This document shows, piece after piece, positions 8,766-16,571 of a DNA stretch of 53,148 nucleotides (position 1 is the stretch's first letter; each line of letters begins with the position of its first letter). The notes below the pieces were generated by a model. It worked only from the letters and a program-made list of their open reading frames with translations. It was not told where the DNA came from and searched no databases. A program made the position numbers and the translations under genes. Where the stretch lies: positions 1 through 53,148 of the forward strand of contig CAAFPW010000005.1 in the NCBI GenBank assembly GCA_900764925.1, written 5' to 3'. This DNA is from Fusobacteriaceae bacterium (GTDB taxonomy: Bacteria; Fusobacteriota; Fusobacteriia; Fusobacteriales; Fusobacteriaceae).

Positions 8766-9582
8766 AAATGGGAAGTTACAGATAAAAAATTACAATTTTC
8801 AATACAGGGTCTTGCAATTAATCATAATGGTTTTAGTAATTATAACTATATACTCTTTTACAACTTTAGGTTTGACAGCTAAGGAACATAATCCAATATT
8901 TGATTCTCATTACTACAAGATAGGGCAGATGTTAGGGGGATTTTTAGAATTTGATATTGATTTAAAAAAATATTTGATTCAAATGTTTAAATCATTTTTT
9001 TCTACCTTTGGTTTAGCATTCTTATCTACTCTTTTTGGTTTGATCATAGGGGGAATCTTGGCACTATTTTCAGCTAGAAATCTTTCAAATAGATATTTGA
9101 GTGATATTATCAGGGGAGTAAGTGCAACAGTTAGAGCTATACCAACATTTTTAATAGTCTTACTTTGTATCTCAATCTATGGAATGACAGGGACAAGTGC
9201 AGTAATAGGAATGATGTTTCATAGTATAGTATTTTTCGTAAAGGTTTTAGGAGAAACTTTTGAAGAGGTAGAAGAGGGAAGTTTAGAGGCAATAAAAGCA
9301 TCTGGAGGAAATTGGTTTAATTTGGTCCATGCAGTTGTTATTCCTGAAAGTATGAATAAGATAGTTGCTTGGACAGCTTTTAGACTTGAGATTAATTTTG
9401 GAGTAGCAGTAATAATGGGACCATTTGCAGCAGTTCCTAACTCTTTAGGATCGGATTTGAAAAAAGCTGTTACAACATATAATTTTACAGAGATATTTAT
9501 AAGTATAGGTATTATATTTTTCACTATGTATATTTTACAATACTTAACAGAGGTATTAAAAAGAAGAGCAAAGATTAATTAG
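8755..9582 (+). CDS. phnE: phosphonate ABC transporter permease (second PhnE)
   Basis: Second channel subunit, 275 residues, with about six membrane segments. It carries VSATVRAIPTFLIVLL and the coupling loop EEGSLEAIKASGGNWFNLV near residues 175-195, both typical of the family. It overlaps the preceding permease by 11 bases, and the GlpP-family gene follows after 9 bases with its own AGGAGG. The two permeases differ substantially in sequence, so they are two separate family members rather than a recent duplication. Confidence 0.93.
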   Translation: MKIKNGKLQIKNYNFQYRVLQLIIMVLVIITIYSFTTLGLTAKEHNPIFDSHYYKIGQMLGGFLEFDIDLKKYLIQMFKSFFSTFGLAFLSTLFGLIIGGILALFSARNLSNRYLSDIIRGVSATVRAIPTFLIVLLCISIYGMTGTSAVIGMMFHSIVFFVKVLGETFEEVEEGSLEAIKASGGNWFNLVHAVVIPESMNKIVAWTAFRLEINFGVAVIMGPFAAVPNSLGSDLKKAVTTYNFTEIFISIGIIFFTMYILQYLTEVLKRRAKIN

Positions 9583-9591
9583 GAGGAAAAA

Positions 9592-10131
9592 TTGAAATTT
9601 AAAGAGATTACACCAGTTATAGTAAATGAGATATATTTTGAGGCAGCTTTAAAAAGTGATAGTGAGTTTGTGGTGTTTGAGATGGGGAGTTTTATCACTT
9701 TGAAAGAGAAGGTTAGAGTTTTAAATGAGGAAGGGAAAAAAGTTTTTGTAAAGATAAATGAGATAGAGGGACTCAAGGAGGAAGATGAAGCTTCTCTTGA
9801 ATACTTATTAAGTATAGGAGTGTTTGGAATAACATCTAATAAGACAAAGGTGTTGAATAAGGCAAAGAAGATGGGACTTAAGGTAGTCTATACAGCCTTT
9901 GTTTTAGATACTCAATCTTTTGCTACAACTCTAAAAAATATTCAAACAGTGAAGCCAGATATAGTAGAGGTAAGACCAGGAGTTATAGCCAAGGTTATAA
10001 GAGAGATAAGAAAAGAAAATCCAGAACTTCCTATATGGGCAACAGGATTGATAACTGAAGAAAAAGAGATAAAAGAGGCAATAGAAGCTGGGGCACAATC
10101 AATTGTTACAAGTAAAATTACATTGTGGTAA
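9592..10131 (+). CDS. GlpP-family mRNA-binding antiterminator, phosphonate-operon paralogue
   Basis: A 179-residue protein of the GlpP family. Bacillus subtilis GlpP binds leader mRNA in response to glycerol-3-phosphate and allows read-through of a terminator. Seen here: KVFVKINEIEGL (GlpP HVDLIQG region), GVFGITSNKTKVLNKAKKMG, FVLDTQS, the hallmark DIVEVRPGVI near residue 122 and a C-terminal GAQSIVTSKITLW. Translation starts at TTG, with AGGAGG six bases upstream. The domain is a small TIM-barrel type with a phosphate-binding end. It sits between the two attenuators that share a conserved leader element, so its targets are probably those RNAs and its effector a phosphonate or ribose-phosphonate intermediate. 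Family call secure; target and ligand inferred. Confidence 0.88.
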   Translation: MKFKEITPVIVNEIYFEAALKSDSEFVVFEMGSFITLKEKVRVLNEEGKKVFVKINEIEGLKEEDEASLEYLLSIGVFGITSNKTKVLNKAKKMGLKVVYTAFVLDTQSFATTLKNIQTVKPDIVEVRPGVIAKVIREIRKENPELPIWATGLITEEKEIKEAIEAGAQSIVTSKITLW

Positions 10132-10132
10132 T

Positions 10133-10186
10133 TTTACACTACTTTTACAGATATTTAATAGTAATTTAACATAGAGGTGTTAAACT
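10133..10186 (+). promoter_or_regulatory. putative Pho box and promoter of the C-P lyase operon
   Basis: Four 11-bp-phased hexamers: TTTACA (10133), TTTACA (10144), TTAATA (10155) and TTAACA (10166). A -10-like TAAACT follows at 10181, again 9 bp after the last hexamer as at 5895-5948. The shared stretch GTAATTTAACATA / ATAATTTAACATA shows that the two boxes are related. It lies right after the GlpP-family gene, before the second leader element, and suggests phosphate-starvation control. Confidence 0.62.
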
Positions 10187-10221
10187 ACTAGTGAGATAAA
10201 AAAAAATAGTAAAAATACAAT

Positions 10222-10259
10222 GGTTGAGACCTTGAGATAACCCTAAGTATTGAAAAGTA
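10222..10259 (+). promoter_or_regulatory. conserved leader RNA element, copy B
   Basis: GGTTGAGACCTTGAGA, then TAACCCTAAG, then TATTGAAAAGTA: 34 of 38 positions identical to copy A at 7041. The A/T difference inside the terminator stem is compensated on the other arm (A7063-T7095 in copy A, T10244-A10303 in copy B), so the base pair is kept. It lies in the leader of phnG downstream of the second Pho box. The rest of the 10132-10332 gap is AT-rich and without a gene. Confidence 0.65.
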
Positions 10260-10313
10260 TGTTTTATATATGATTTATATATAGATATATTTTTGTATAC
10301 TTAGGTTTTTTTT
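10242..10313 (+). terminator. attenuator terminator before phnG
   Basis: CCTAAGTAT (10242-10250) pairs perfectly with ATACTTAGG (10297-10305), followed by eight T. The roughly 46-nt interior is AT-rich and can extend the stem (AAAA with TTTT after a small internal loop) and fold into an inner TATATA hairpin. It ends 20 bases before the phnG start, so transcription of the C-P lyase genes should need antitermination. Confidence 0.75.
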
Positions 10314-10332
10314 ATTAAAAATAGGAGGAAGT

Positions 10333-10755
10333 ATGAAAAAAAGAAAACTATCTTATATTTTAGCTCATACTAAAGTTGAGAAATTAGAAGGAATAGTTGA
10401 GGAGCTATCAAAAAAATATGAAATTTCTAAAGTGAAAGAGCCAGAGATGGGATTAGTGATGGTAAAAGTAAAAGATGGAGTTTATCAAGAGAAGTTTTAT
10501 ATAGGAGAGGTTTTGATAACTGAATGTTCAGTTCACTTAAATGGAAGTTTGGGAATGGGGATAATACAAGGGGACGAACCTAGAAAAGCTTATGCAATGG
10601 CTGTTATAGATGCAGTTTTTAATAATGATGAGATAGATAAGACAGAGTTGATAGATATACTAAAAGTTTGGGAAGAGGAGATAGAGGATAGTTACATAGA
10701 AGAAAAAGCGATGGTTGAAGGTTCTAAAGTAAAATTTGAGACAATGGGAGAGTAG
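10333..10755 (+). CDS. phnG: C-P lyase complex subunit PhnG (phosphonate triphosphate synthase subunit)
   Basis: PhnG, 140 residues, part of the PhnGHIJ core that couples a phosphonate to ribose triphosphate in the first committed step of the C-P lyase pathway. Family landmarks are the central PEMGLVMVKV, YIGEVLITECSV and GMGIIQGDEPRKAYAMAVIDA (the GxGxxxGD/AxxxAxIDA region). AGGAGG is six bases before the ATG. First gene of a tight operon continuing to 17405. Confidence 0.95.
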   Translation: MKKRKLSYILAHTKVEKLEGIVEELSKKYEISKVKEPEMGLVMVKVKDGVYQEKFYIGEVLITECSVHLNGSLGMGIIQGDEPRKAYAMAVIDAVFNNDEIDKTELIDILKVWEEEIEDSYIEEKAMVEGSKVKFETMGE

Positions 10756-10757
10756 AG

Positions 10758-11348
10758 ATGGAGAAGTTTGATTATATACATGATATACAAAATAGTTATA
10801 GAAAGTTGTTAGATTCTATGGCTAAACCAGGAAGTATAAATAATATAAAAGAAGAGATAGATAAGTTGGAAGTTCATAGTGAGTTACCTAAAGAACTTAT
10901 GCTTTTAGCTGATGTACTACTAAATTTAGAGAGTAGTTTCTATATAAAAGAGTTAGAGTTTCAACACTATATAAAACTTCATACTTTTGCTAAGGTAGAA
11001 AAATTAGAGGAAACAGAATTTATTTTTGTAGATAGGAAGAATTATAGTGAGGAAGAGTTTATAGATCTTTTGGAAAAGGTAAGAATAGGAACTCTTCAAG
11101 ATCCACATTTAGGTGGGACTTTAATAGTTAAGGTTGAAAAGATAACTGAGGATAATATTTTATCTTTAAAAGGACCAGGGATTAAGGATAAAAAATATTT
11201 GGGAATAGTTGGTTTAAGTAGAGAGTTTATTGAGAAGAGAGAAGAGATAAATTCAGAATTCCCAATGGGAGTAGATATGATATTTGTAGATAATAGTGGA
11301 AATTTAGTTTGTATTCCAAGAACAACAGAAGTAGAGGTGAGTATCTAA
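10758..11348 (+). CDS. phnH: C-P lyase complex subunit PhnH
   Basis: PhnH, 196 residues, a core subunit of the C-P lyase complex. Visible family features are FRKLLDSMAKPG-like NSYRKLLDSMAKPGSI near residue 14, GTLQDPHLGGTLIVKV near 116, LKGPGIKD near 138 and EFPMGVDMIFVD near 167. The start is two bases after the phnG stop, and the stop overlaps phnI as TAATG. Length is close to the usual 190-200. Confidence 0.95.
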   Translation: MEKFDYIHDIQNSYRKLLDSMAKPGSINNIKEEIDKLEVHSELPKELMLLADVLLNLESSFYIKELEFQHYIKLHTFAKVEKLEETEFIFVDRKNYSEEEFIDLLEKVRIGTLQDPHLGGTLIVKVEKITEDNILSLKGPGIKDKKYLGIVGLSREFIEKREEINSEFPMGVDMIFVDNSGNLVCIPRTTEVEVSI

Positions 11349-12415
11349 TGGCTTATGTAGCTGTAACAGGTGGAAAAGAGGCAATTGAACACTCAAATAG
11401 ATTGATAAAATACTATAGAGTAAAAAATGGAAATGATCTGAGTGTAGATATGATAAAAAATCAGATGAGAGGTCTAGTGGATAGAGTTATGGGAGAGGGA
11501 GGACTTTACTCCCCAGAGTTAGCAGCTCTAGCTATAAAACAAGCAGAGGGAAATATAGAGGAAGCTGTATTTTTAATGAGAGCTTTTAGATCAACACTTC
11601 CAAGAAAATATTATTCTAAAACAGTAGATACAGAGAAGATGAGAATAGTGAGAAGAATATCTGCGGCATTTAAAGATATACCAGGAGGGCAACTATTGGG
11701 ACCAACTTATGACTATTCACATAGATTATTAGATTTTGATTTGGTAGAGGAAGAGAGTTGTGAAACTTGGATTGAGAATTTAAAAAGAGAGGTAAAAGAA
11801 AACTATATAGATGAGGATATAAAATATCCAAAGATATCTAATATTTTAAGAGAAGAGGGATTGATAAAAAGTTATGAGGAGAGGGAGAATACTCCTTTTG
11901 ATGTCACAAGAGATAAGATAATACTACCTCTTCCAAGATCAGGAAGATTACAGATTTTAGCTAGAGGAGAAACAGGAGCAGTTACAGCAATAGGATATAG
12001 TAGTTTGAGAAGTGGAGGATTTGATAGTCACCCAACTGTTGGAGAATTAAGAGTTGGAGAGGTAGATATTGAGATTCCATATCCATTGGGAGAAGAGGAT
12101 AGTTACTATATAGGAAGTATGAGATTGACAGAGGTAGAGAGTGTGTTCCCAAAGACAAGCGGAGAAGAGGTAGAATTAGTCCTTGGTTATGGATTGGTAA
12201 TGGGACAAAATGAAACTAAGGCAATAGCCATGTCAGTTTTGGATAGAGACTTACAGATAGCTGGGAATTTTCCTGCACAGAATGAGGAGTTTGTACTATA
12301 CCATATAGATAGTATTGAATCTTCAGGATTTGTTTCACACTTAAAACTTCCACACTATGTAACTTTCCAATCGAAATTAGATAGAATAAGAAGTGGAAAA
12401 AAGGAGAAAAAATAA
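11348..12415 (+). CDS. phnI: C-P lyase complex subunit PhnI
   Basis: PhnI, 355 residues, core subunit of the C-P lyase complex and a nucleosidase in purified form, supplying the ribose transfer step with PhnG/H and PhnL. The start at 11348 (MAYVAVTGGKEAIEHS) is chosen over an upstream ATG at 11309 because GAGGTGAG lies just before it and the family begins with this sequence; it overlaps the phnH stop as TAATG. Landmarks are AFRSTLPRKYYS, LPRSGRLQILARGETGA, GYSSLRSGGFDSHPTVGELRVG and SIESSGFVSHLKLPHY. Confidence 0.96.
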   Translation: MAYVAVTGGKEAIEHSNRLIKYYRVKNGNDLSVDMIKNQMRGLVDRVMGEGGLYSPELAALAIKQAEGNIEEAVFLMRAFRSTLPRKYYSKTVDTEKMRIVRRISAAFKDIPGGQLLGPTYDYSHRLLDFDLVEEESCETWIENLKREVKENYIDEDIKYPKISNILREEGLIKSYEERENTPFDVTRDKIILPLPRSGRLQILARGETGAVTAIGYSSLRSGGFDSHPTVGELRVGEVDIEIPYPLGEEDSYYIGSMRLTEVESVFPKTSGEEVELVLGYGLVMGQNETKAIAMSVLDRDLQIAGNFPAQNEEFVLYHIDSIESSGFVSHLKLPHYVTFQSKLDRIRSGKKEKK

Positions 12416-13245
12416 TGGGAATTAAGTATAATTATGGATTTTTAGATGAGGATTCAAAAAAAGAGATAAGAAGAGCGACTTTAAAAGCAATAGCAATACC
12501 AGGATACCAAGTACCATTTGCTTCAAGAGAGTTACCAATAGGAAGAGGATGGGGAACAGGAGGATTACAATTAACTCTCTCATTAATAGGAAAAAATGAT
12601 ATTTTGAAAGTTATTGACCAAGGAAATGATGATAGTGTAAATGCAATAAATTTAAAAAAATTGATTACTAAATGTAGTGATGTTGAGATAACAACAGATT
12701 CAGAAAAGGCAACACTTATACAAACAAGACATAGAGTTCCAGAAATTCCATTGAAAGAGAATCAAATATTGATACTTCAAGTACCTACTCCAGAACCATT
12801 GAGAGAGATAGAACCAAGTGAGAATGAAACAAGAAAACTTCATGCTGATTCTGAGTATAGTGGAGCTTGGTTAAAACTATATGAAGATATAGTAAAATTT
12901 AATGAGATTACTACAGGAGCAGATTATCCAGTGATGGTAAAGGATAGATATATGATGAGTCCAAGTCCAATCCCTAGATATGATAACTCTAAATTGAATA
13001 TGAGTGAAGCTACATATCTATTTGGAGCAGGACGTGAGAAGAAAATATATGCTATTCCACCATACACTAAGGTAATATCATTAGGATTTGAAGATTTTCC
13101 ATTTCAAGTTGAAAATTTTGAAGGTAAGAGATGTAGATTGTGTGGAGCTGAACATGTATATTTAGATGAGATACATGATCAAGAAACAGGAGAGATATAT
13201 TATCAATGTTCAGATACAGGGTATTGTAAAAAAAGAAGAGGATAG
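12415..13245 (+). CDS. phnJ: carbon-phosphorus lyase PhnJ (radical SAM)
   Basis: The enzyme that cleaves the C-P bond of ribose-1-phosphonate-5-phosphate by radical SAM chemistry, releasing the hydrocarbon and cyclic phosphoribose. 276 residues. The four conserved cysteines are C240, C243, C265 and C271 (CX2CX21CX5C), the same spacing as E. coli C241/C244/C266/C272. The radical-bearing glycine is in IPGYQVPF (G30, E. coli G32). Other hallmarks are GWGTGGLQ, TLIQTRHRVPE, FGAGREKKIYA and PSPIPRYDN. All key residues are intact. Start overlaps the phnI stop. Confidence 0.98.
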   Translation: MGIKYNYGFLDEDSKKEIRRATLKAIAIPGYQVPFASRELPIGRGWGTGGLQLTLSLIGKNDILKVIDQGNDDSVNAINLKKLITKCSDVEITTDSEKATLIQTRHRVPEIPLKENQILILQVPTPEPLREIEPSENETRKLHADSEYSGAWLKLYEDIVKFNEITTGADYPVMVKDRYMMSPSPIPRYDNSKLNMSEATYLFGAGREKKIYAIPPYTKVISLGFEDFPFQVENFEGKRCRLCGAEHVYLDEIHDQETGEIYYQCSDTGYCKKRRG

Positions 13246-13253
13246 GTGTAAAA

Positions 13254-14084
13254 ATGCAAGAGAAACCAGTTTTGAAAGTAGAGAATTTAAGAAAAAAATT
13301 TGGTCCAGGTTGTAGTCATTGTTTAGATAATCCAAAGGGATTTAAAATAAATAGATGTCCAGTTTGTGGAACTGTTTGGGCATGTAAAGATATAAGTTTT
13401 GAAGTGTATCCAGGAGAGATTTTAGGTGTGGTAGGAGAGTCTGGTTCTGGAAAATCTACAATGATGAAGTGTCTATACTTTGACCAAGATGTAGATGGGG
13501 GAGTAGGAGTTATTTCTGATTATAAAAGCAGTAATATTTTTGAAGAGAGTTCTCAAAAAAAGAGATATATAAGAAATAATCTTATGGGTATGGTATATCA
13601 AAATCCACTTTTAGGTTTGAGATTGGATTATACAAGTATTGGAAATATTGCTGAAAAGTTGATAGCTGCAGGAGATAGAAATGTAGGGAGAATGACAGAG
13701 AGAGGAAAGGAGTTACTGACTCATGTAGAGATTCCCCTTACAAGAATGAAGGAGTTTCCTAAAAATTTCAGTGGAGGTATGCAGCAAAGAGTTCAAATAT
13801 CTAAAGCACTAGCTAATAATCCACCAATATTATTATTGGATGAGGTAACTACTGGATTGGATTTATCAGTACAAGCAAAAGTTTTAGATTTGATAAAAAC
13901 AATTCAAAGAGATTTAGGAATAGCTATGATAGTAGTATCACACGACTTAGGAGTAATAAGAATGCTAGCAGATAGAACAATTGTGATGTTACAAGGAGAG
14001 ATAATTGAAGAGGGATTGACAGATCAAATTTTAGACGACCCACAACATTACTATACTCAACAATTAGTTCATTCATTACTTTAG
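13254..14084 (+). CDS. phnK: phosphonate C-P lyase system protein PhnK (ABC-type ATPase)
   Basis: ABC-type ATPase of 276 residues that docks on the PhnGHIJ complex rather than serving transport. Walker A is GESGSGKST near residue 62, the signature is FSGGMQQR near 175, Walker B is ILLLDEV and the switch is IVVSHD. Unlike E. coli PhnK it has an N-terminal insertion with C20-X2-C23 and C35-X2-C38 plus C44 (PGCSHC, CPVCGTVWAC), which looks like a small zinc ribbon between the first strand and Walker A. The insertion may be usual in anaerobe PhnK proteins; I could not check. Nine bases separate it from phnJ. Confidence 0.95.
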   Translation: MQEKPVLKVENLRKKFGPGCSHCLDNPKGFKINRCPVCGTVWACKDISFEVYPGEILGVVGESGSGKSTMMKCLYFDQDVDGGVGVISDYKSSNIFEESSQKKRYIRNNLMGMVYQNPLLGLRLDYTSIGNIAEKLIAAGDRNVGRMTERGKELLTHVEIPLTRMKEFPKNFSGGMQQRVQISKALANNPPILLLDEVTTGLDLSVQAKVLDLIKTIQRDLGIAMIVVSHDLGVIRMLADRTIVMLQGEIIEEGLTDQILDDPQHYYTQQLVHSLL

Positions 14085-14094
14085 GAGGAGAAAA

Positions 14095-15264
14095 ATGAAA
14101 GTATGTATATATAATGGAAAAATAGTTACACCTAATGAGGTTATAAAAGGAAATCTATATATTGAAAATGGTAAAATCAAAAAAATTGAAGGTGGAGAAT
14201 CAAATAGAGATGAAGGATATTTAGAGATTGATGCCAAGGGAAATTGGATTATGCCTGGAATAATAGATTGTCATAGTGATGCAGTGGAGTTAGATTTACA
14301 ACCTAGACCTACAAGTATATTTGGGATAGATATAGCTTTTAATGAGTTGGAGAAAAAACTTATCTCTTCAGGTATAACGACTATATACCACTCTCTTTCA
14401 ATTGCTAAAAATATGTTCAATGAGGACAAAGCTCCTAAATATTATAGAACACCAAAGGGAGTGGATGAGTTATCAAATTGGATATATAAAAATAGAGAAC
14501 AAGCACTTATCAATCATAAGTTACATATAAGATATGAGATAGATAATGTTGGTGGCGGAGAGCAAGTAAAAAGGTTGATGTCAGAAAATAAAATAGATGA
14601 ACTTTCAATAATGGATCATACTCCAGGTCAGGGACAATTTAGAAATTTAGAAAAATATACTAAGGTTGTAGCTGCTTATAGAGATTGTAGTGAAGATGAA
14701 GCTAAAGAGTATATAAAAGAATCTATGGAAAGAGAAAAAATGTCAGCTCAAGAGATTGGTGAGATGATAGAGTGTGCTCAAAAAAATGGAATTCCAGTAG
14801 CTTCTCATGATGATGATGAAGCAACAAAGATAGATCTTTTAAAAGAGTGGAAGGTACAGATAAGTGAGTTTCCAATAACTTTAGATGTAGCTAAATATGC
14901 TAAAGAACAGGGGATGTACACTGTAATGGGAGCACCAAATATTTTATTGGGAGGTTCTCACAGCGGAAATCTTTCAGCTGAAGTTGCTATAAATCATGAT
15001 GCAGTAGATATTCTATGTTCTGACTACTACCCTTCATCTATACTTCATTCAATATTCTATATGTATAGAAAGGGAAAGGCAATAGAAGATATGGTGAGAC
15101 TTGCTAGTCTGAATCCAGCTAAGGCTCTAAATATAGCAGATAAAACTGGCTCTATTGAAGAGGGAAAAATGGCGGATATTTTAATAGTAGAAGAAAAAAA
15201 TAATCTTCCAATGATTAAAAATGTATTTTCATCAGGAAGAATGGTAATGAGTATTGGAGGATAA
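14095..15264 (+). CDS. phnM: ribose 1-methylphosphonate 5-triphosphate diphosphatase PhnM
   Basis: Amidohydrolase-superfamily enzyme of 389 residues that removes pyrophosphate from alkylphosphonate ribose triphosphate to give the PhnJ substrate. Family features are IMPGIIDCHSDAVE near residue 58 (metal-binding D-x-H variant), IMDHTPGQGQFRN near 180, PVASHDDDEATK near 236, MGAPNILLGGSHSGN near 281 and ILCSDYYPSSILH near 302. GGAGG sits eight bases before the ATG. The C-terminal BTAD-like beta strands (KMADILIVE) are intact. Confidence 0.96.
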   Translation: MKVCIYNGKIVTPNEVIKGNLYIENGKIKKIEGGESNRDEGYLEIDAKGNWIMPGIIDCHSDAVELDLQPRPTSIFGIDIAFNELEKKLISSGITTIYHSLSIAKNMFNEDKAPKYYRTPKGVDELSNWIYKNREQALINHKLHIRYEIDNVGGGEQVKRLMSENKIDELSIMDHTPGQGQFRNLEKYTKVVAAYRDCSEDEAKEYIKESMEREKMSAQEIGEMIECAQKNGIPVASHDDDEATKIDLLKEWKVQISEFPITLDVAKYAKEQGMYTVMGAPNILLGGSHSGNLSAEVAINHDAVDILCSDYYPSSILHSIFYMYRKGKAIEDMVRLASLNPAKALNIADKTGSIEEGKMADILIVEEKNNLPMIKNVFSSGRMVMSIGG

Positions 15265-15265
15265 T

Positions 15266-16570
15266 ATGATATTGGAAGAAAAAGGTTATTTTGACGAGAG
15301 TTCAACAATTATAGATACAAAATTTGGAGTATGGAATGAAGTTGATAAAAATTGCATATTTCTAGAGAGTGAGATAGGAGACTATACATATTTTGGAGAT
15401 AATTGTGATGTGGCTCATACAAAAATAGGTAAGTTTTGTTCTGTGGCTAAAGGAGTGAGAATAAATCCAGCAAATCATCCTATGGAGAGAGCAACACAAC
15501 ATCATTTTACGTATAGAAGAAAGATGTTTCAAATGGATGTAAAAGATGATGAATATATCTTTCAATGGAGAAGAGATAAAAAAGTAGTGATAGGAAATGA
15601 TGTTTGGATAGGACATAATGCCATAATCATGGGTGGAGTCACAATAGGAGATGGAGCTGTAATAGGAAGTGGAAGTGTAGTAACTAAAGATGTGGCACCT
15701 TACACAGTGGTAGCAGGAGTTCCAGCAAAATTTATTAAAAGAAGATTTAGTGAGAAGATAGCAAAAGAGTTGATGGAAATAAGATGGTGGAATTGGTCTC
15801 ATTCTGAAATAAAGGAGAGAATGGGAGATTTTACTGGAGATATAGAAAAATTTATAGAAAAATATAGAAATAGAAAACCTATCTTGGAGATAAGAGGATT
15901 GTATAAGAACTTTGATCTATATAATTTAGATACAGAGATAAAAGGGTGTCAGAATATAAACTTTACTATTAATGAGGGAGAGTTTATAGGAATAACAGGA
16001 ACTAGTGGAAGTGGAAAATCTACAATACTAAAATGTATATATAGAAACTATCTTCCAACTAGTGGAGAGATAATATATAACTCAACAGCTTTTGGGGTAC
16101 TAGATCTAGCTAAGGCTACTGAAAGAGAGATGCTAAAAATTAGAAGAGATGAGATAGGTTATGTTTCTCAATTTTTAAAAGTGATGCCTAGAGTTACAGC
16201 TAAAGAGGTAGTAGAGGAAGCGGTTTTAGAAATAGGTGGAAATAGAGAGGAAGCTAAAATACAAGCTGAAAAGATGTTAAAACATTTTAAAATTTCTAAG
16301 GAACTATGGGATGCTTATCCAAATACTTTCAGTGGTGGAGAAAAGTTGAGATTAAATATAGCTAGAGCTATGATAAAGAAACCAAAACTTTTGATTTTAG
16401 ATGAACCTACAGCTTCGTTAGACAACGCTTCAAAAGTATTGGTAAAAGAGTTGATAGAAGAGTTAAAGGCACAGGGAACTACTATGTTAGGAATCTTCCA
16501 TGATATTGATTTTATGCAGGGAGTAATAGATAGGGAATATAATATGAGTAAAGGATATTTGGAGGAGTAA
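15266..16570 (+). CDS. phnL: fusion of hexapeptide-repeat acyltransferase domain and PhnL ATPase
   Basis: A 434-residue fusion. Residues 1 to about 195 form a left-handed beta-helix transferase related to the phosphonate-linked hexapeptide family (IGDYTYFGDNCDVAHTKIG, VVIGNDVWIGHNAIIMGG, VVAGVPAKFIKRRF). Residues about 205-434 are PhnL (GTSGSGKST near 243, CIYRNYLPTSGEI, FSGGEKLRLNIAR, LLILDEPTASLD, GIFHDIDF). PhnL helps PhnGHI form the ribose-phosphonate bond. The transferase half may acetylate an aminoalkylphosphonate (a PhnO-like role); that is inference. The ATG at 15266 is chosen over TTG 15254 because GGAGG ends six bases before it. One base separates it from phnM. I see no stop or frameshift at the joint. 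Confidence 0.93.
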   Translation: MILEEKGYFDESSTIIDTKFGVWNEVDKNCIFLESEIGDYTYFGDNCDVAHTKIGKFCSVAKGVRINPANHPMERATQHHFTYRRKMFQMDVKDDEYIFQWRRDKKVVIGNDVWIGHNAIIMGGVTIGDGAVIGSGSVVTKDVAPYTVVAGVPAKFIKRRFSEKIAKELMEIRWWNWSHSEIKERMGDFTGDIEKFIEKYRNRKPILEIRGLYKNFDLYNLDTEIKGCQNINFTINEGEFIGITGTSGSGKSTILKCIYRNYLPTSGEIIYNSTAFGVLDLAKATEREMLKIRRDEIGYVSQFLKVMPRVTAKEVVEEAVLEIGGNREEAKIQAEKMLKHFKISKELWDAYPNTFSGGEKLRLNIARAMIKKPKLLILDEPTASLDNASKVLVKELIEELKAQGTTMLGIFHDIDFMQGVIDREYNMSKGYLEE

Positions 16571-16571
16571 A

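Noticed and set aside
11309..11347. Upstream start giving PhnI 13 extra residues
   Set aside because: The extra segment overlaps phnH and lies ahead of the GAGGTGAG site; PhnI proteins begin at MAYVAVTGG.
15362..15802. Open frame of 146 codons on the - strand inside the PhnL fusion gene
   Set aside because: Its Ser/Tyr/His-rich sequence is the complement of beta-helix codons; there is no ribosome site and no known domain.
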